14,486 nt of DNA from Syntrophomonas sp. UBA1376 (GTDB lineage: Bacteria; Bacillota; Syntrophomonadia; Syntrophomonadales; Syntrophomonadaceae), in contig DBRE01000030.1 of the NCBI GenBank assembly GCA_002305535.1, positions 1 to 14,486 on the forward strand, written 5' to 3'. Shown here piece by piece: positions 1 to 7,382 of this stretch. The notes under the pieces were generated by a model, which was not told the origin of the DNA, did no database searches, and saw only the letters and a program-made list of their open reading frames with translations. Position numbers and translations under genes: made by a program. Every line of letters begins with the position of its first letter. Position 1 is the stretch's first letter.

Positions 1-81
1 CATACCCACAGAAAACGGCACCGGGATTCGTAAACATGCCAAGCCTATAAAGCATACCATGAATATAACTATTGCAAGCAT
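1..81 (-). CDS. dctM: TRAP transporter large permease DctM, N-terminal fragment
   Basis: Only the first 27 codons are in the window; the gene runs off the left edge. Translated from the ATG at 81 it begins MLAIVIFMVCFIGLACLRIP and continues VPFSVGM, which is the hydrophobic first helix followed by the (R)(I/V)P(V/I) turn typical of DctM proteins. A strong GGAGGAG ribosome binding site lies about 6 nt upstream. The start overlaps the end of dctQ by 13 nt, implying translational coupling. DctM is the 12-helix, ion-motive subunit that moves the substrate across the membrane together with DctQ. The family call rests on the short N-terminus plus position directly after DctP and DctQ. Confidence 0.85.
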   Translation of the reverse strand, partial: MLAIVIFMVCFIGLACLRIPVPFSVGM

Positions 82-632
82 GTTACATCTCCTCCTTCTT
101 CCGCTTCGTCATCATAACCAGTTCGGTGGTACCCGTTCAAGTTAAGAATAATGTTGGTTATGCAGTGCAATGCCGAGAGTACCAGCCCGGCCAGCATAAA
201 GCTAGTTACGATCCACATAGGAATTTGGGCTGCGGAGGAAACCATATTATACTTGAACTGGTCATAGACCAGGAAATAGGTCAGATAAGACACCAGGCTC
301 AAAAAAACAAGAGCCAGACCGTCACGTGCTACATTGAGAATACTAACCAAGCGGCGGCGCTTGTCGGGATCCTGCTGCTTATCTACAAATACTTGAATAA
401 AGTTGATCTCGATGTGTTCACGTTCCATCGTGGCTATAGCACCACCTAAATAGGTAGTAGCTATAAAAAGGTACCGTATCACTTCCTCTGACCAAGGCAG
501 GGGGCTTTCCAAAAAGTAGCGGAAAATCACCTGCACAAACATCAGGGTCACCATGACCAAGAAAAGCGGTATTGTTACACCATATTCGATGGACACGAGA
601 GATTTATTCAGTTTGTCGATTTTTGCGATCAT
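69..632 (-). CDS. dctQ: TRAP transporter small permease DctQ
   Basis: This is the small membrane subunit of a tripartite ATP-independent periplasmic (TRAP) transporter, which pairs with DctM to take up organic acids. The 187-residue product has four hydrophobic segments (about residues 15-37, 49-69, 101-125 and 137-165), the standard DctQ topology. It also has the family feature of a tryptophan and two acidic residues (PWSEEVIRY) just before helix 2. I chose the ATG at 632 because GAGAGGA lies about 10 nt upstream; the GTG eight codons earlier, at 656, has no ribosome binding site. It is separated from dctP by 117 nt holding a perfect hairpin and overlaps dctM. The C-terminus is acidic (DDEAEEGGD). 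Confidence 0.9.
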   Translation of the reverse strand: MIAKIDKLNKSLVSIEYGVTIPLFLVMVTLMFVQVIFRYFLESPLPWSEEVIRYLFIATTYLGGAIATMEREHIEINFIQVFVDKQQDPDKRRRLVSILNVARDGLALVFLSLVSYLTYFLVYDQFKYNMVSSAAQIPMWIVTSFMLAGLVLSALHCITNIILNLNGYHRTGYDDEAEEGGDVTCLQ

Positions 633-686
633 GATGTCATTTTCCTCTCTTGTCACATTTTGGTATACATCTAGTTTTTAGAGACG

Positions 687-716
687 AAGGGCGTTTACCA
701 GTCAGTAAACGCCCTT
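687..716 (-). promoter_or_regulatory. Perfect 12-bp intercistronic hairpin between dctP and dctQ
   Basis: The arm AAGGGCGTTTAC at 687-698 is exactly complementary to GTAAACGCCCTT at 705-716, with a 6-nt loop. Read on the transcribed minus strand it lies 34 nt after the dctP stop. It is not followed by a clean U-tract (the next bases are CGTCTCTAAAAAC), so it is a poor intrinsic terminator. It fits better as a 3' stabiliser or partial attenuator that keeps the substrate-binding protein more abundant than the membrane subunits, an arrangement common in binding-protein transporter operons. The structure is directly visible; the role is inferred. Confidence 0.75.
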
Positions 717-749
717 GGGATACGTTTGCTTTAACCGGTTACTTGTTAA

Positions 750-1787
750 TTATTCGCCAGCTCTGATTCTGTCCATAACATCTTTGCCGTAGAGATCGTC
801 ATTGGCCGGATCATCTATAATCTGTTGACCAACTTCTCTAGCTTTGGCAAGCAGTTCGGGGCTGGGATCAATAATTTCTACGCCTTTTTCTTCCATATTC
901 TTATAGAAGTCAGCTACGTCAGCACGGTTTCTTTCTACCTGAGCAGCACAGTACTTTTCTCCTTCTTCCTTCAGAATAGTCTGTTGCTCTTCGGTCAGTT
1001 TGTTCCATGTCTTTTCACTAATAATCAGGGTAGTTCCGCTATAAATATGCTGTAGTTTGGTCATATAGGGCTGGAACTGGTAATAACCATAAGACCAGGT
1101 TAAAATAGCTCCGTTGTCCTGACCGTCAATGGTTTTTTGCTGCAGAGCAGTAGGCAATTCAGTAACTGCCATGGGAGTGGGCAGAGTGCCCATACCTTCA
1201 AACCACTTAATATACATGGGAATCTCAGGTACTCTGATCTTCAGACCGACCATATCCTCGGGTTTGGAGATGGGATGTTTTGAGTTAGTCAGAGCCCGGT
1301 AGTCATTTTCACCCCATCCCAATACGATAATGCCTCTTTCAGCTAGTCTTTCTTCAATGACTTCAGCCATCCATCCGTTCAAATAACGGGCATCAACATC
1401 GTCGTAGTCTTTAAATAGGAAAGGAAGCTGGGTAAAGCCCAAATCCGGGAACAAAGCTGCCAAACCTACATCAGAAGTCATTTCCATATCCAGGTCGCCG
1501 CGCATTACTGATTCAGTCATCTGACGTTCCCCACCATGAACCCCGGCGAACTCGGCGGAAATAATAACAGTTCCATTAGTTCTTTCTTTTACAGCGTCAA
1601 TAAAGGGCTGAGACACAGTTGCATAGGAATGTTCCGGTGAGGAGGTTGCTCCCCAGTGAAGGGTTATTACTTCTTGATCGCCATTTCCTGTGGAACCTTG
1701 GTCGTCTCCTCCGCCGCATCCAACAGCAACTAAAGCAAAAGCCAAAACCATAATCATTGCAACGAGTCTTAGAGATTTTCTTTTCAC
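750..1787 (-). CDS. dctP: TRAP transporter substrate-binding lipoprotein DctP
   Basis: The 345-residue product is the extracytoplasmic solute receptor of the TRAP transporter. It has a lipoprotein signal: basic MKRKSLR, a hydrophobic stretch to residue 22, and a lipobox-like AVGC with Cys24 as the lipidation site, followed by a Gly/Asp/Ser linker. The mature domain shows DctP hallmarks: GLKIRVP around residues 181-187, whose Arg185 corresponds to the family arginine that binds the substrate carboxylate, a second conserved Arg164 in NDYRALTNS, and GQDNG around 222-226. The start is a GTG at 1787 with AAGGAAGGGG about 8 nt upstream. The ligand is probably a mono- or dicarboxylic organic acid; its identity cannot be read from the sequence, but the adjacent acyl-CoA genes suggest a hydroxy or oxo acid. 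An orphan Shine-Dalgarno lies upstream and a hairpin downstream. Confidence 0.93.
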   Translation of the reverse strand: MKRKSLRLVAMIMVLAFALVAVGCGGGDDQGSTGNGDQEVITLHWGATSSPEHSYATVSQPFIDAVKERTNGTVIISAEFAGVHGGERQMTESVMRGDLDMEMTSDVGLAALFPDLGFTQLPFLFKDYDDVDARYLNGWMAEVIEERLAERGIIVLGWGENDYRALTNSKHPISKPEDMVGLKIRVPEIPMYIKWFEGMGTLPTPMAVTELPTALQQKTIDGQDNGAILTWSYGYYQFQPYMTKLQHIYSGTTLIISEKTWNKLTEEQQTILKEEGEKYCAAQVERNRADVADFYKNMEEKGVEIIDPSPELLAKAREVGQQIIDDPANDDLYGKDVMDRIRAGE

Positions 1788-1845
1788 TTTCAGTACCCCT
1801 TCCTTACTTATAATTTACGCCTGGGTTACAACGTTTTTGGTTATT

Positions 1846-1856
1846 CTCACCTCCTT
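1846..1856 (-). promoter_or_regulatory. Orphan consensus Shine-Dalgarno upstream of dctP (possible STAB-SD)
   Basis: The minus strand reads AAGGAGGTGAG here, an extended complement of the 16S rRNA 3' end. No ATG, GTG or TTG follows at a usable distance, except a GTG that overlaps the Shine-Dalgarno itself. The dctP start is about 60 nt further on and has its own ribosome binding site. In Bacillus, untranslated Shine-Dalgarno elements (STAB-SD, as in the cry3A leader) bind 30S subunits and protect the downstream mRNA from 5' decay. That role is inferred here by analogy. The alternative is a leader peptide with a non-standard ATA start, or chance. Confidence 0.45.
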
Positions 1857-1888
1857 GCTCAGGAGTAAAGGGAGTATCTAAAAACCAA

Positions 1889-2692
1889 TCACTTAACCGC
1901 AGTTACGTTATCAGTAGCTTTCGCAAATGATTCGAAAGCTATAAGGGCAGCTCCTAGCGCTCCGGTTAATTGTGATTTGGGTGCCACCGTAATGGTTGTT
2001 TTCAGTTCCTGTTCCAGGGCTTGGACTACTCCACCATTCTGGGCTACCCCTCCTGTCATCACTACCGTCGGGGTAAGACCGACTCGACCAGCAAGTCCTG
2101 CAATTCTGCGGGCCACTGATTGATGGATACCTGCTACAACGTCGGCGCTTTTTTGCCCGGCTGCCAGTTGAGATATAACCTCAGATTCAGCAAACACAGT
2201 GCAGGTGCTGCTTATGGGAACAACGTTCTCAGCCTTAGCGCCCAAACTTTCCAGGTCACCTACAGATACCTCCAGAACCCGGGCCATAACCTCCAAGAAA
2301 CGTCCTGTTCCTGCCGCACATTTTTCGTTCATTACGAAGTTGCTAACATAACCATGCTCATCAAGCTTTATCACTTTGGCGTCCTGACCACCAATATCAA
2401 TAACGGTACGAGCAGTAGGGACTAGGTGATGAACTCCTTTAGCATGACAGGTGATTTCACTTACCTGTTCATCGGCTCCTTCGTAAGTCATTCTTCCATA
2501 ACCGGTAACAACCACTTTACTGATGTCGCTTTTCTCTACCTTGGCAATGTCCAAAGCCTGTTGCAAAGCTCGTGCCGGGCCAGAAGTCCCCGTTCCAACG
2601 GAAATAACCACGCCCGCGAGAATCTCTTTGCCGTCCTTGAGAATAACCACTTTAGAAGTAGCGGAACCAATATCAACGCCCATAGTTAACAA
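1889..2692 (-). CDS. hgdC: 2-Hydroxyacyl-CoA dehydratase activator (HgdC/BadF-type ATPase)
   Basis: This protein is the archerase-type activator: a homodimeric ASKHA-fold ATPase with one [4Fe-4S] cluster bridging the dimer. It injects a low-potential electron into the dehydratase with ATP hydrolysis. The 267-residue length is normal for HgdC, HadI and FldI. Visible motifs are MGVDIGSATSK (phosphate 1, residues 4-14), DIGGQDAKVI (phosphate 2, 99-108), NEKCAAGTGRF with cluster ligand Cys125, SSTCTVFAESE with the second ligand Cys164, and MTGGVAQNGG (adenosine motif, 212-221). The start is a TTG at 2692, chosen because GGAGG sits 8 nt upstream; the internal ATG at 2683 would be 17 nt away. It begins 13 nt after the beta subunit gene. 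A single activator gene argues for a dehydratase rather than an ATP-dependent benzoyl-CoA reductase, which uses two such subunits. Confidence 0.95.
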   Translation of the reverse strand: MLTMGVDIGSATSKVVILKDGKEILAGVVISVGTGTSGPARALQQALDIAKVEKSDISKVVVTGYGRMTYEGADEQVSEITCHAKGVHHLVPTARTVIDIGGQDAKVIKLDEHGYVSNFVMNEKCAAGTGRFLEVMARVLEVSVGDLESLGAKAENVVPISSTCTVFAESEVISQLAAGQKSADVVAGIHQSVARRIAGLAGRVGLTPTVVMTGGVAQNGGVVQALEQELKTTITVAPKSQLTGALGAALIAFESFAKATDNVTAVK

Positions 2693-2705
2693 CTTGGCTT
2701 CCTCC

Positions 2706-3848
2706 TTATTTATCCCGAAGCATTTCCGCGAATGCCTGCAGGCGGGTTCTGACCTGTTCGACCGAGTCCATCTGTTGTTCTATTTCTACGTGCAACAGCG
2801 GAATATTACTGTCTTCCAAGTCCATTTTTATATAAGGATAATCATATTCCTCAGGATCACAGAATTTCATCATCATAACCAGAACTCCATCGGCCTGATT
2901 GTCTGTCACCAAATCTTTTATAATAGTTCCTCTTAGTTTCACCGGGTCATGTACCGTAGCACAACCTTCGAAATCTGCAAAACGCTGTGCTAATCTGACA
3001 TAGGGGTCGTCACCATCAGGAAGCGGAGTTCTAAATTGGCGGGATCCCTGCGCCAAATCATCCCCTACCACTGCTAGATTATAATCAGCCAACATATTCA
3101 ATATGGAATCTGGTTCCATCATAATGCCCGTGACCACTACCTTCTTACCACTCCACGGGTAAGACGGAGTCTTCTCCAGGGCGTCGATCAACTGGCTGAG
3201 CCATTCACTGTGCTTTTCTTTTGTCATAAAGAATGATGATTTTATTACCATATGGCGATAATATGGCGTAATTATATCCAGATGTTCATTGGCTAGGGTA
3301 AGGAAGTGATTCATTAACCCTTTATGCTGATTAAAAACAGCGATACTATTCTGTAATGCATCTGGGGTGATCTTCTGCCCGGATATTTCACTGAGACTCT
3401 CGCCAATGGACTTGAATTCTTCGGCCAAATAGTCTACACCGACATTGATCTTCCTATTATCAGGAAGTACCAGACCAATAACTGGCACTTCAGGGTTGGT
3501 CTCCTTGAGCAGCAAAGGAATACAGCGCATAGTATCACAGGTGTTAGGTGAGACATAGGCATCCAGATCCTTATACACCCCGGTTAATGAAAACTCCATA
3601 ACAGCTTTCATAATAGAACAGCAGAAAGCCTGGAGATATTCACTGGCTCGGGAAATAGTGGTTTGTCCACCCCATAGCCCTACCGGCAGCATACCGGCAG
3701 CGTGGATCAGTTCTTCTGCTCCGGAGCTATGCACAGGCAAACATCCTACTACTTTTCTACCAGTTTCCTGTTTCCATTCCCTAACCATCTGACCAGGATG
3801 ATGAGCAGCATTTTCAAATTGGCCTAAAATTCGTTTAACTCTATCCAT
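2706..3848 (-). CDS. 2-Hydroxyacyl-CoA dehydratase, beta-type subunit (HgdB/FldC/HadC family)
   Basis: The 380-residue product belongs to the HgdB/BcrB superfamily and should be one half of a heterodimeric iron-sulfur dehydratase that removes the 2-hydroxyl of an (R)-2-hydroxyacyl-CoA by a ketyl-radical mechanism. The N-terminal signature is visible: VVGCLPVHSSGAEELIHAAG with PVGLWGG (residues 33-61). Candidate [4Fe-4S] ligands are Cys76 or Cys77 (FCCS), Cys104 (NTCDTMR) and Cys330 (KFCDPEEYDYP), matching the three-cysteine spacing of the family. AAGGAGG precedes the ATG at 3848, and only 7 nt separate it from the alpha gene, so the two are translationally linked. Its substrate could be 2-hydroxybutyryl-, 2-hydroxyglutaryl-, lactoyl- or a less common CoA ester; sequence alone does not decide. 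Confidence 0.9.
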   Translation of the reverse strand: MDRVKRILGQFENAAHHPGQMVREWKQETGRKVVGCLPVHSSGAEELIHAAGMLPVGLWGGQTTISRASEYLQAFCCSIMKAVMEFSLTGVYKDLDAYVSPNTCDTMRCIPLLLKETNPEVPVIGLVLPDNRKINVGVDYLAEEFKSIGESLSEISGQKITPDALQNSIAVFNQHKGLMNHFLTLANEHLDIITPYYRHMVIKSSFFMTKEKHSEWLSQLIDALEKTPSYPWSGKKVVVTGIMMEPDSILNMLADYNLAVVGDDLAQGSRQFRTPLPDGDDPYVRLAQRFADFEGCATVHDPVKLRGTIIKDLVTDNQADGVLVMMMKFCDPEEYDYPYIKMDLEDSNIPLLHVEIEQQMDSVEQVRTRLQAFAEMLRDK

Positions 3849-3855
3849 GCTATTC

Positions 3856-5073
3856 CTACCTCCTTACCGAAGCGGCAGCCCTGCGTTGATCAATCATTTC
3901 ATATAAGGCCTGCACCCTGGTCTCGTATTGTGCTTCGGAAAAGGAACGGGGGTCATTTTGATCTCCGTCCACTACCACGGTGGGGACACCGGTAATATCC
4001 GAAATTTTTCTGGACATAGCATATTGGGCAAAATCCTGAGCCTTACAGCTACGGTTGGAATGGAAAATAACTCCATCCACATCGAATTTATCAATAAGTC
4101 GAGTCATGTTCTTGATCCTGTAATCAAAGTTGCGGTTAATGAAGATCGAAGTATAAGCTCGCGCCATGCTTCTCAAATCATGAACATCATAGGGTAGAAC
4201 CCAGTTATCCGGATAGGTGGAACCTACCATGCAGGCATCATAATTCTTCAGAGACCTGAACATAGCCTTAAGGTTGAACCAGAAAGGAATGCCATCCCAG
4301 AGAATGCGGTATTTTTCGTTTTCCAGATATCCTTCACCCCGAGCTACCTTCTCGGCTATTTCATCCCTTAACAAGGTGAAGAACTCAACGGCTTTTTCAT
4401 TACCGCGCATACACACGATAAGAGCCATATAATTAAAGAAATCTATACCATTAAATGGGCATGGATGTGCACTGCCGAAATCAGCAGCTTCTTTCCAAAG
4501 CAATGAAGCTTGATTAGACAATTCCATAGACTCATGAAGACGATCATAATTAAAGGGTTTTCCGGTGATTTGCTCCAACTGCCCAATCATGTGTTGGAAC
4601 TGACCCACCATATAATCTATGGCTCGATCATGGACTTCATTTTCATGACTAAAAGGCATATCGATCATTATTAGAGGCACATTAAGCCGCCGGGACAAGA
4701 TTTCATACCATTTAGTAACTGTATTGCAGATATTGTTGCAGCAAACCAGTAGGTCAGGTGCAGGTAATTTCCCTGCCGCTGAATCTCCAGCTTCCACATA
4801 TCCTAGATTGGTTCGAGCGTACGAACAAATGTCCGTAGAATACCCCATGGACTCGGCAATGTTCATCATTTCCATGGAGCCCTTTTTAGCAGCTATAGCC
4901 GCCGCATGGTTTTCCGGATATACGGTAACAATATCCATGGCTTCTAGAAACTCCCTTGGAGCTATGGAGGTTACCCATGCCACAAGCTGTCCGCGCTCTT
5001 TCGCTTCCAAGGCATTGGCATTGTATTCGGCTTGTATGATTTTGACTGCGTCTTTAGCTAATAGTTTTGTCAT
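3856..5073 (-). CDS. 2-Hydroxyacyl-CoA dehydratase, alpha-type subunit (HgdA/FldB/HadB family)
   Basis: The 405-residue partner of the following gene carries the alpha-subunit pattern: VAWVTSIAPREFLEAMDIVTVYPENHAA at the N-terminus (residues 31-58, the family substrate-pocket region), then Cys83 in DICSYAR, the cluster CCNNICNT (Cys111, Cys112, Cys116), and Cys343 in SNRSCKAQD. Three of these would hold the alpha [4Fe-4S] cluster, which in structurally known homologues coordinates the substrate. The start is the ATG at 5073 with GGGAGGAGGGG just upstream. The order alpha, beta, activator is conserved with the next two genes. A 163-nt gap to the upstream thiolase is the longest within this gene set, so an internal promoter is possible. 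Confidence 0.9.
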   Translation of the reverse strand: MTKLLAKDAVKIIQAEYNANALEAKERGQLVAWVTSIAPREFLEAMDIVTVYPENHAAAIAAKKGSMEMMNIAESMGYSTDICSYARTNLGYVEAGDSAAGKLPAPDLLVCCNNICNTVTKWYEILSRRLNVPLIMIDMPFSHENEVHDRAIDYMVGQFQHMIGQLEQITGKPFNYDRLHESMELSNQASLLWKEAADFGSAHPCPFNGIDFFNYMALIVCMRGNEKAVEFFTLLRDEIAEKVARGEGYLENEKYRILWDGIPFWFNLKAMFRSLKNYDACMVGSTYPDNWVLPYDVHDLRSMARAYTSIFINRNFDYRIKNMTRLIDKFDVDGVIFHSNRSCKAQDFAQYAMSRKISDITGVPTVVVDGDQNDPRSFSEAQYETRVQALYEMIDQRRAAASVRR

Positions 5074-5172
5074 AATTCCCCTCCTCCCAGGGATCTGTAT
5101 TACATTTACTGAAATCTAGGAATTATGACCGGGTAAAATGACCATTGCTGTGACTAAATTGTGATGAATAGT

Positions 5173-5195
5173 TTATAAATGCTGTTATAAATGCT
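5173..5195. repeat. Tandem 11-bp direct repeat in the thiolase-dehydratase gap
   Basis: TTATAAATGCT occurs at 5173-5183 and again at 5185-5195, one base apart. It is AT-rich and sits about 100 nt upstream of the alpha subunit start, in the 163-nt gap (5074-5236). On the minus strand a TTGAGC with TATAAA 15 nt further on overlaps it, a suboptimal promoter-like arrangement. It could be a regulator half-site pair or an internal promoter, or it may mean nothing. Confidence 0.4.
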
Positions 5196-5236
5196 CAAGA
5201 AACCCGGCCTAATCCTAAAACTTTTTACCTAAATAC

Positions 5237-6457
5237 TTATGCTTCAACTTTAATAAGGATTGAATCTCCCTGAGTTAATCCACCGCAGATGCCCATTACT
5301 CCGTATCCGCCTCCACGACGCTTTAGCTCATGAATCATAGTTAATACGATTCTAGCGCCGCTGGCACAGTTAGCGTGACCGGTAGCAATAGCACTGCCGT
5401 TTACATTCATCTTGTTCTTGATTCCCTGGTATTTGGCATCGTCCATATCAGCCAGGATTTTAGCACTTACCAGCGGTACACAGGCAAAAGCTTCGTTAAT
5501 TTCAACGATATCTACATCATCAATAGTCATATTGACTTCATCCAAGCATTTCTTTATAGCTACCGCGGGTGCTATCGGAAGTTTACGGGGATTAGCACCG
5601 GTAGTAACAGTATTGACTACAGTTGCCAGCGGTTTTGCACCCAGTTCTTCAGCTTTTTCACGGGTAGTGACCACTAATGCTATGGCACCGTCATTAAGTC
5701 CAGGTGCGTTTCCGGCTGTGATTCCACCGACATTGTCAAATATGGGCGGTAATTTGGCCAGTCTTTCCATGGTTGTATCGGGCCTGTACTGCTCATCAAT
5801 GTCCAGCAGTTTTACACTGCCATCCTTTTGTTTTAATTCCCAAGGCTTAATTTCATCTTTGAATTTGCCGGCGTTCCAGGCCTCACCATATCTTTGATGA
5901 CTGCGCAGAGCCCATTGATCCTGCTCTTCACGGCTTACTCCGTATTCCACGGCTACTTCACCGGAATCAACAGAAACGGGATTATATCTCACATATCCCA
6001 GCGGAGATAGTGGATCAGCCATTTCGATAGCTCCTATTTTATGGCCCTTAAATCTCATATTGCGAAGCAAATAGGGTACGGAAGAAAAGTGAGTTGCTCC
6101 ACCACATAAAACAACCTGAGCGTCTCCAGCTTTGATTGCTCTAATTGCATAAATAAGTGCTGAAGTTCCAGATACACAGGCTTTGTCAAAAGTGCAGCAA
6201 GGTGTTTCCGGAGGCAGACCAGCTTCGAGTAGACTTTGACGACCAATAACCGGGGTAAATACGTCGTCAGTGTTAGAAGTATCCCCACATCCCCACCAAA
6301 CTTCATCAATCTGTTCGGGTTTTAGACCAGCACGATTCATTGCTTCTTTCATAACTTCTGCGCCCAGGTCAATAACATTGACATCCTTTAGAGAACCACC
6401 GAAGCGGCCAAAAGGAGTGCGCACACCACTAATAATGACAAAATCATTGTTACTCAT
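5237..6457 (-). CDS. Thiolase family protein (probable acetyl-CoA C-acyltransferase)
   Basis: The 406-residue product has the full thiolase layout. It starts with the ISGVRTPFGRFGGSL motif (residues 9-23). The nucleophile is Cys94 in KACVSGTSA, the loop NEAFA is at 321-325, the active-site His361 lies in ATGHANCASGAR, and the second catalytic Cys391 is in GICGGLTQGDS. It should cleave a 3-ketoacyl-CoA with CoA to release acetyl-CoA, the last step of this gene set; condensation is the formal reverse. The usual GHPxGASG and CxGGG motifs are altered to GHANCASG and CGGLTQG, which places it outside the classical acetoacetyl-CoA thiolases and leaves substrate length open. The ATG at 6457 has GGGAGGG 7 nt upstream. 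It lies 42 nt after hbd. Confidence 0.93.
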   Translation of the reverse strand: MSNNDFVIISGVRTPFGRFGGSLKDVNVIDLGAEVMKEAMNRAGLKPEQIDEVWWGCGDTSNTDDVFTPVIGRQSLLEAGLPPETPCCTFDKACVSGTSALIYAIRAIKAGDAQVVLCGGATHFSSVPYLLRNMRFKGHKIGAIEMADPLSPLGYVRYNPVSVDSGEVAVEYGVSREEQDQWALRSHQRYGEAWNAGKFKDEIKPWELKQKDGSVKLLDIDEQYRPDTTMERLAKLPPIFDNVGGITAGNAPGLNDGAIALVVTTREKAEELGAKPLATVVNTVTTGANPRKLPIAPAVAIKKCLDEVNMTIDDVDIVEINEAFACVPLVSAKILADMDDAKYQGIKNKMNVNGSAIATGHANCASGARIVLTMIHELKRRGGGYGVMGICGGLTQGDSILIKVEA

Positions 6458-6499
6458 TAAAAAACCCTCCCAACAAATTCTTCTACGACTAATATTGTG

Positions 6500-7357
6500 C
6501 TACTTGTTGTAAGTGTAAAAACCCCTACCTGTCTTGCGCCCCAGTTCCCCTGCTCGCACCATTTGACGAAGTAAAGGAGCCGCTTTATAAGCAGGACCCA
6601 AGTCGTTTTCCAGGGTTCCCAGACCGTGTTCTACAATGTCCAGTCCTACCAGATCCATCAGGGCACAGGGGCCAATAGGCCAGTTGGCACAAAGCTTCAT
6701 AGCCTTATCAATTTCTTCAGGCTCATTTCCTTCCATAACCAATTTGCAGGCTTCGTTTTGAACAACATCTAACAAACGGCTGACGATAAATCCAGCATAG
6801 TCAACGGCCAAGCAAGCCTCACGGCCGATTTTTTCAACATATTTCACAGCTTCATCCATGACCTCATCAGAAGTAAGACGGCCTTTGATGAGTTCAACTC
6901 CTGGCATTACCGGAACCGGATTCATAAAGTGAATACCGCACACCTGTTCAGGACGTTTGGTAGCTGCTCCCAGAATTGTAATGGGCAATGTGGAGGTATT
7001 GGAACCAAAAATAGCCTCTGGTTTGCACACTTCATCCAGTCTCTTGTAAATATCAATCTTTAATTCAAGAACTTCAGGCACTGCTTCTATTACCAGGTCA
7101 GCATCCTTAGCTGCTTCTTCCAAATTAACTGTGGTGGTTATCCGGCCAATAATCGCGTCCACTTCATCAGCGGCGATTTTACCCTTACTAGCTAGTTTGG
7201 AAAGACTTTTCTTAATGGTGTCCATGCCCTTTTCTAAGGCTTCTTCAGTTATGTCCTGCATAATCACCTGATAACCTGCCTGGGCGCTTACCTGGGCGAT
7301 ACCATTTCCCATAGCTCCTGCTCCGAGTACGGCTATGTTTCTAATGTCGAAAGTCAT
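6500..7357 (-). CDS. hbd: 3-Hydroxyacyl-CoA dehydrogenase (3-hydroxybutyryl-CoA dehydrogenase type)
   Basis: The 285-residue length matches the short monofunctional Hbd/PaaH family. The N-terminal Rossmann fold shows GAGAMGNGIAQ (residues 12-22) with Asp35 after beta-2 (VIMQD), indicating NAD+ rather than NADP+. Catalytic candidates are Ser119 in SNTSTLP, His143 in GIHFMNPVP and Glu155 in GVELI. The family asparagine in PGFIVNR is replaced: here the motif reads AGFIVSR, with Ser193. The C-terminal dimerisation domain ends with GRKTGRGFYTY. The protein should oxidise a 3-hydroxyacyl-CoA to the 3-ketoacyl-CoA for the following thiolase. The ATG at 7357 has a consensus AAGGAGGT about 8 nt upstream. 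It lies 25 nt after the hydratase gene. Confidence 0.92.
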   Translation of the reverse strand: MTFDIRNIAVLGAGAMGNGIAQVSAQAGYQVIMQDITEEALEKGMDTIKKSLSKLASKGKIAADEVDAIIGRITTTVNLEEAAKDADLVIEAVPEVLELKIDIYKRLDEVCKPEAIFGSNTSTLPITILGAATKRPEQVCGIHFMNPVPVMPGVELIKGRLTSDEVMDEAVKYVEKIGREACLAVDYAGFIVSRLLDVVQNEACKLVMEGNEPEEIDKAMKLCANWPIGPCALMDLVGLDIVEHGLGTLENDLGPAYKAAPLLRQMVRAGELGRKTGRGFYTYNK

Positions 7358-7382
7358 TCTTATTACCTCCTTGTTTTATTTA

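Noticed and set aside
687..716. Hairpin between dctP and dctQ as a true rho-independent terminator
   Set aside because: The 12-bp stem is perfect, but neither strand has a U-tract directly after it, and dctQ and dctM need transcription from upstream. Kept as a stabiliser or attenuator instead.
3856..5073. Dehydratase alpha/beta pair as an ATP-dependent benzoyl-CoA reductase
   Set aside because: Only one BadF-type activator is present, whereas class I benzoyl-CoA reductase uses two different ones, and no ferredoxin or ring-cleavage hydrolase gene is nearby. Distant relationship is not excluded.
5173..5195. Direct repeats as the start of a CRISPR array
   Set aside because: Only two 11-bp units one base apart, with no spacer structure and no cas genes.
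5375..5897. Long plus-strand open frames inside the thiolase gene and similar frames within other genes
   Set aside because: They lie opposite genes with complete catalytic motifs, lack convincing ribosome binding sites and resemble no protein family.
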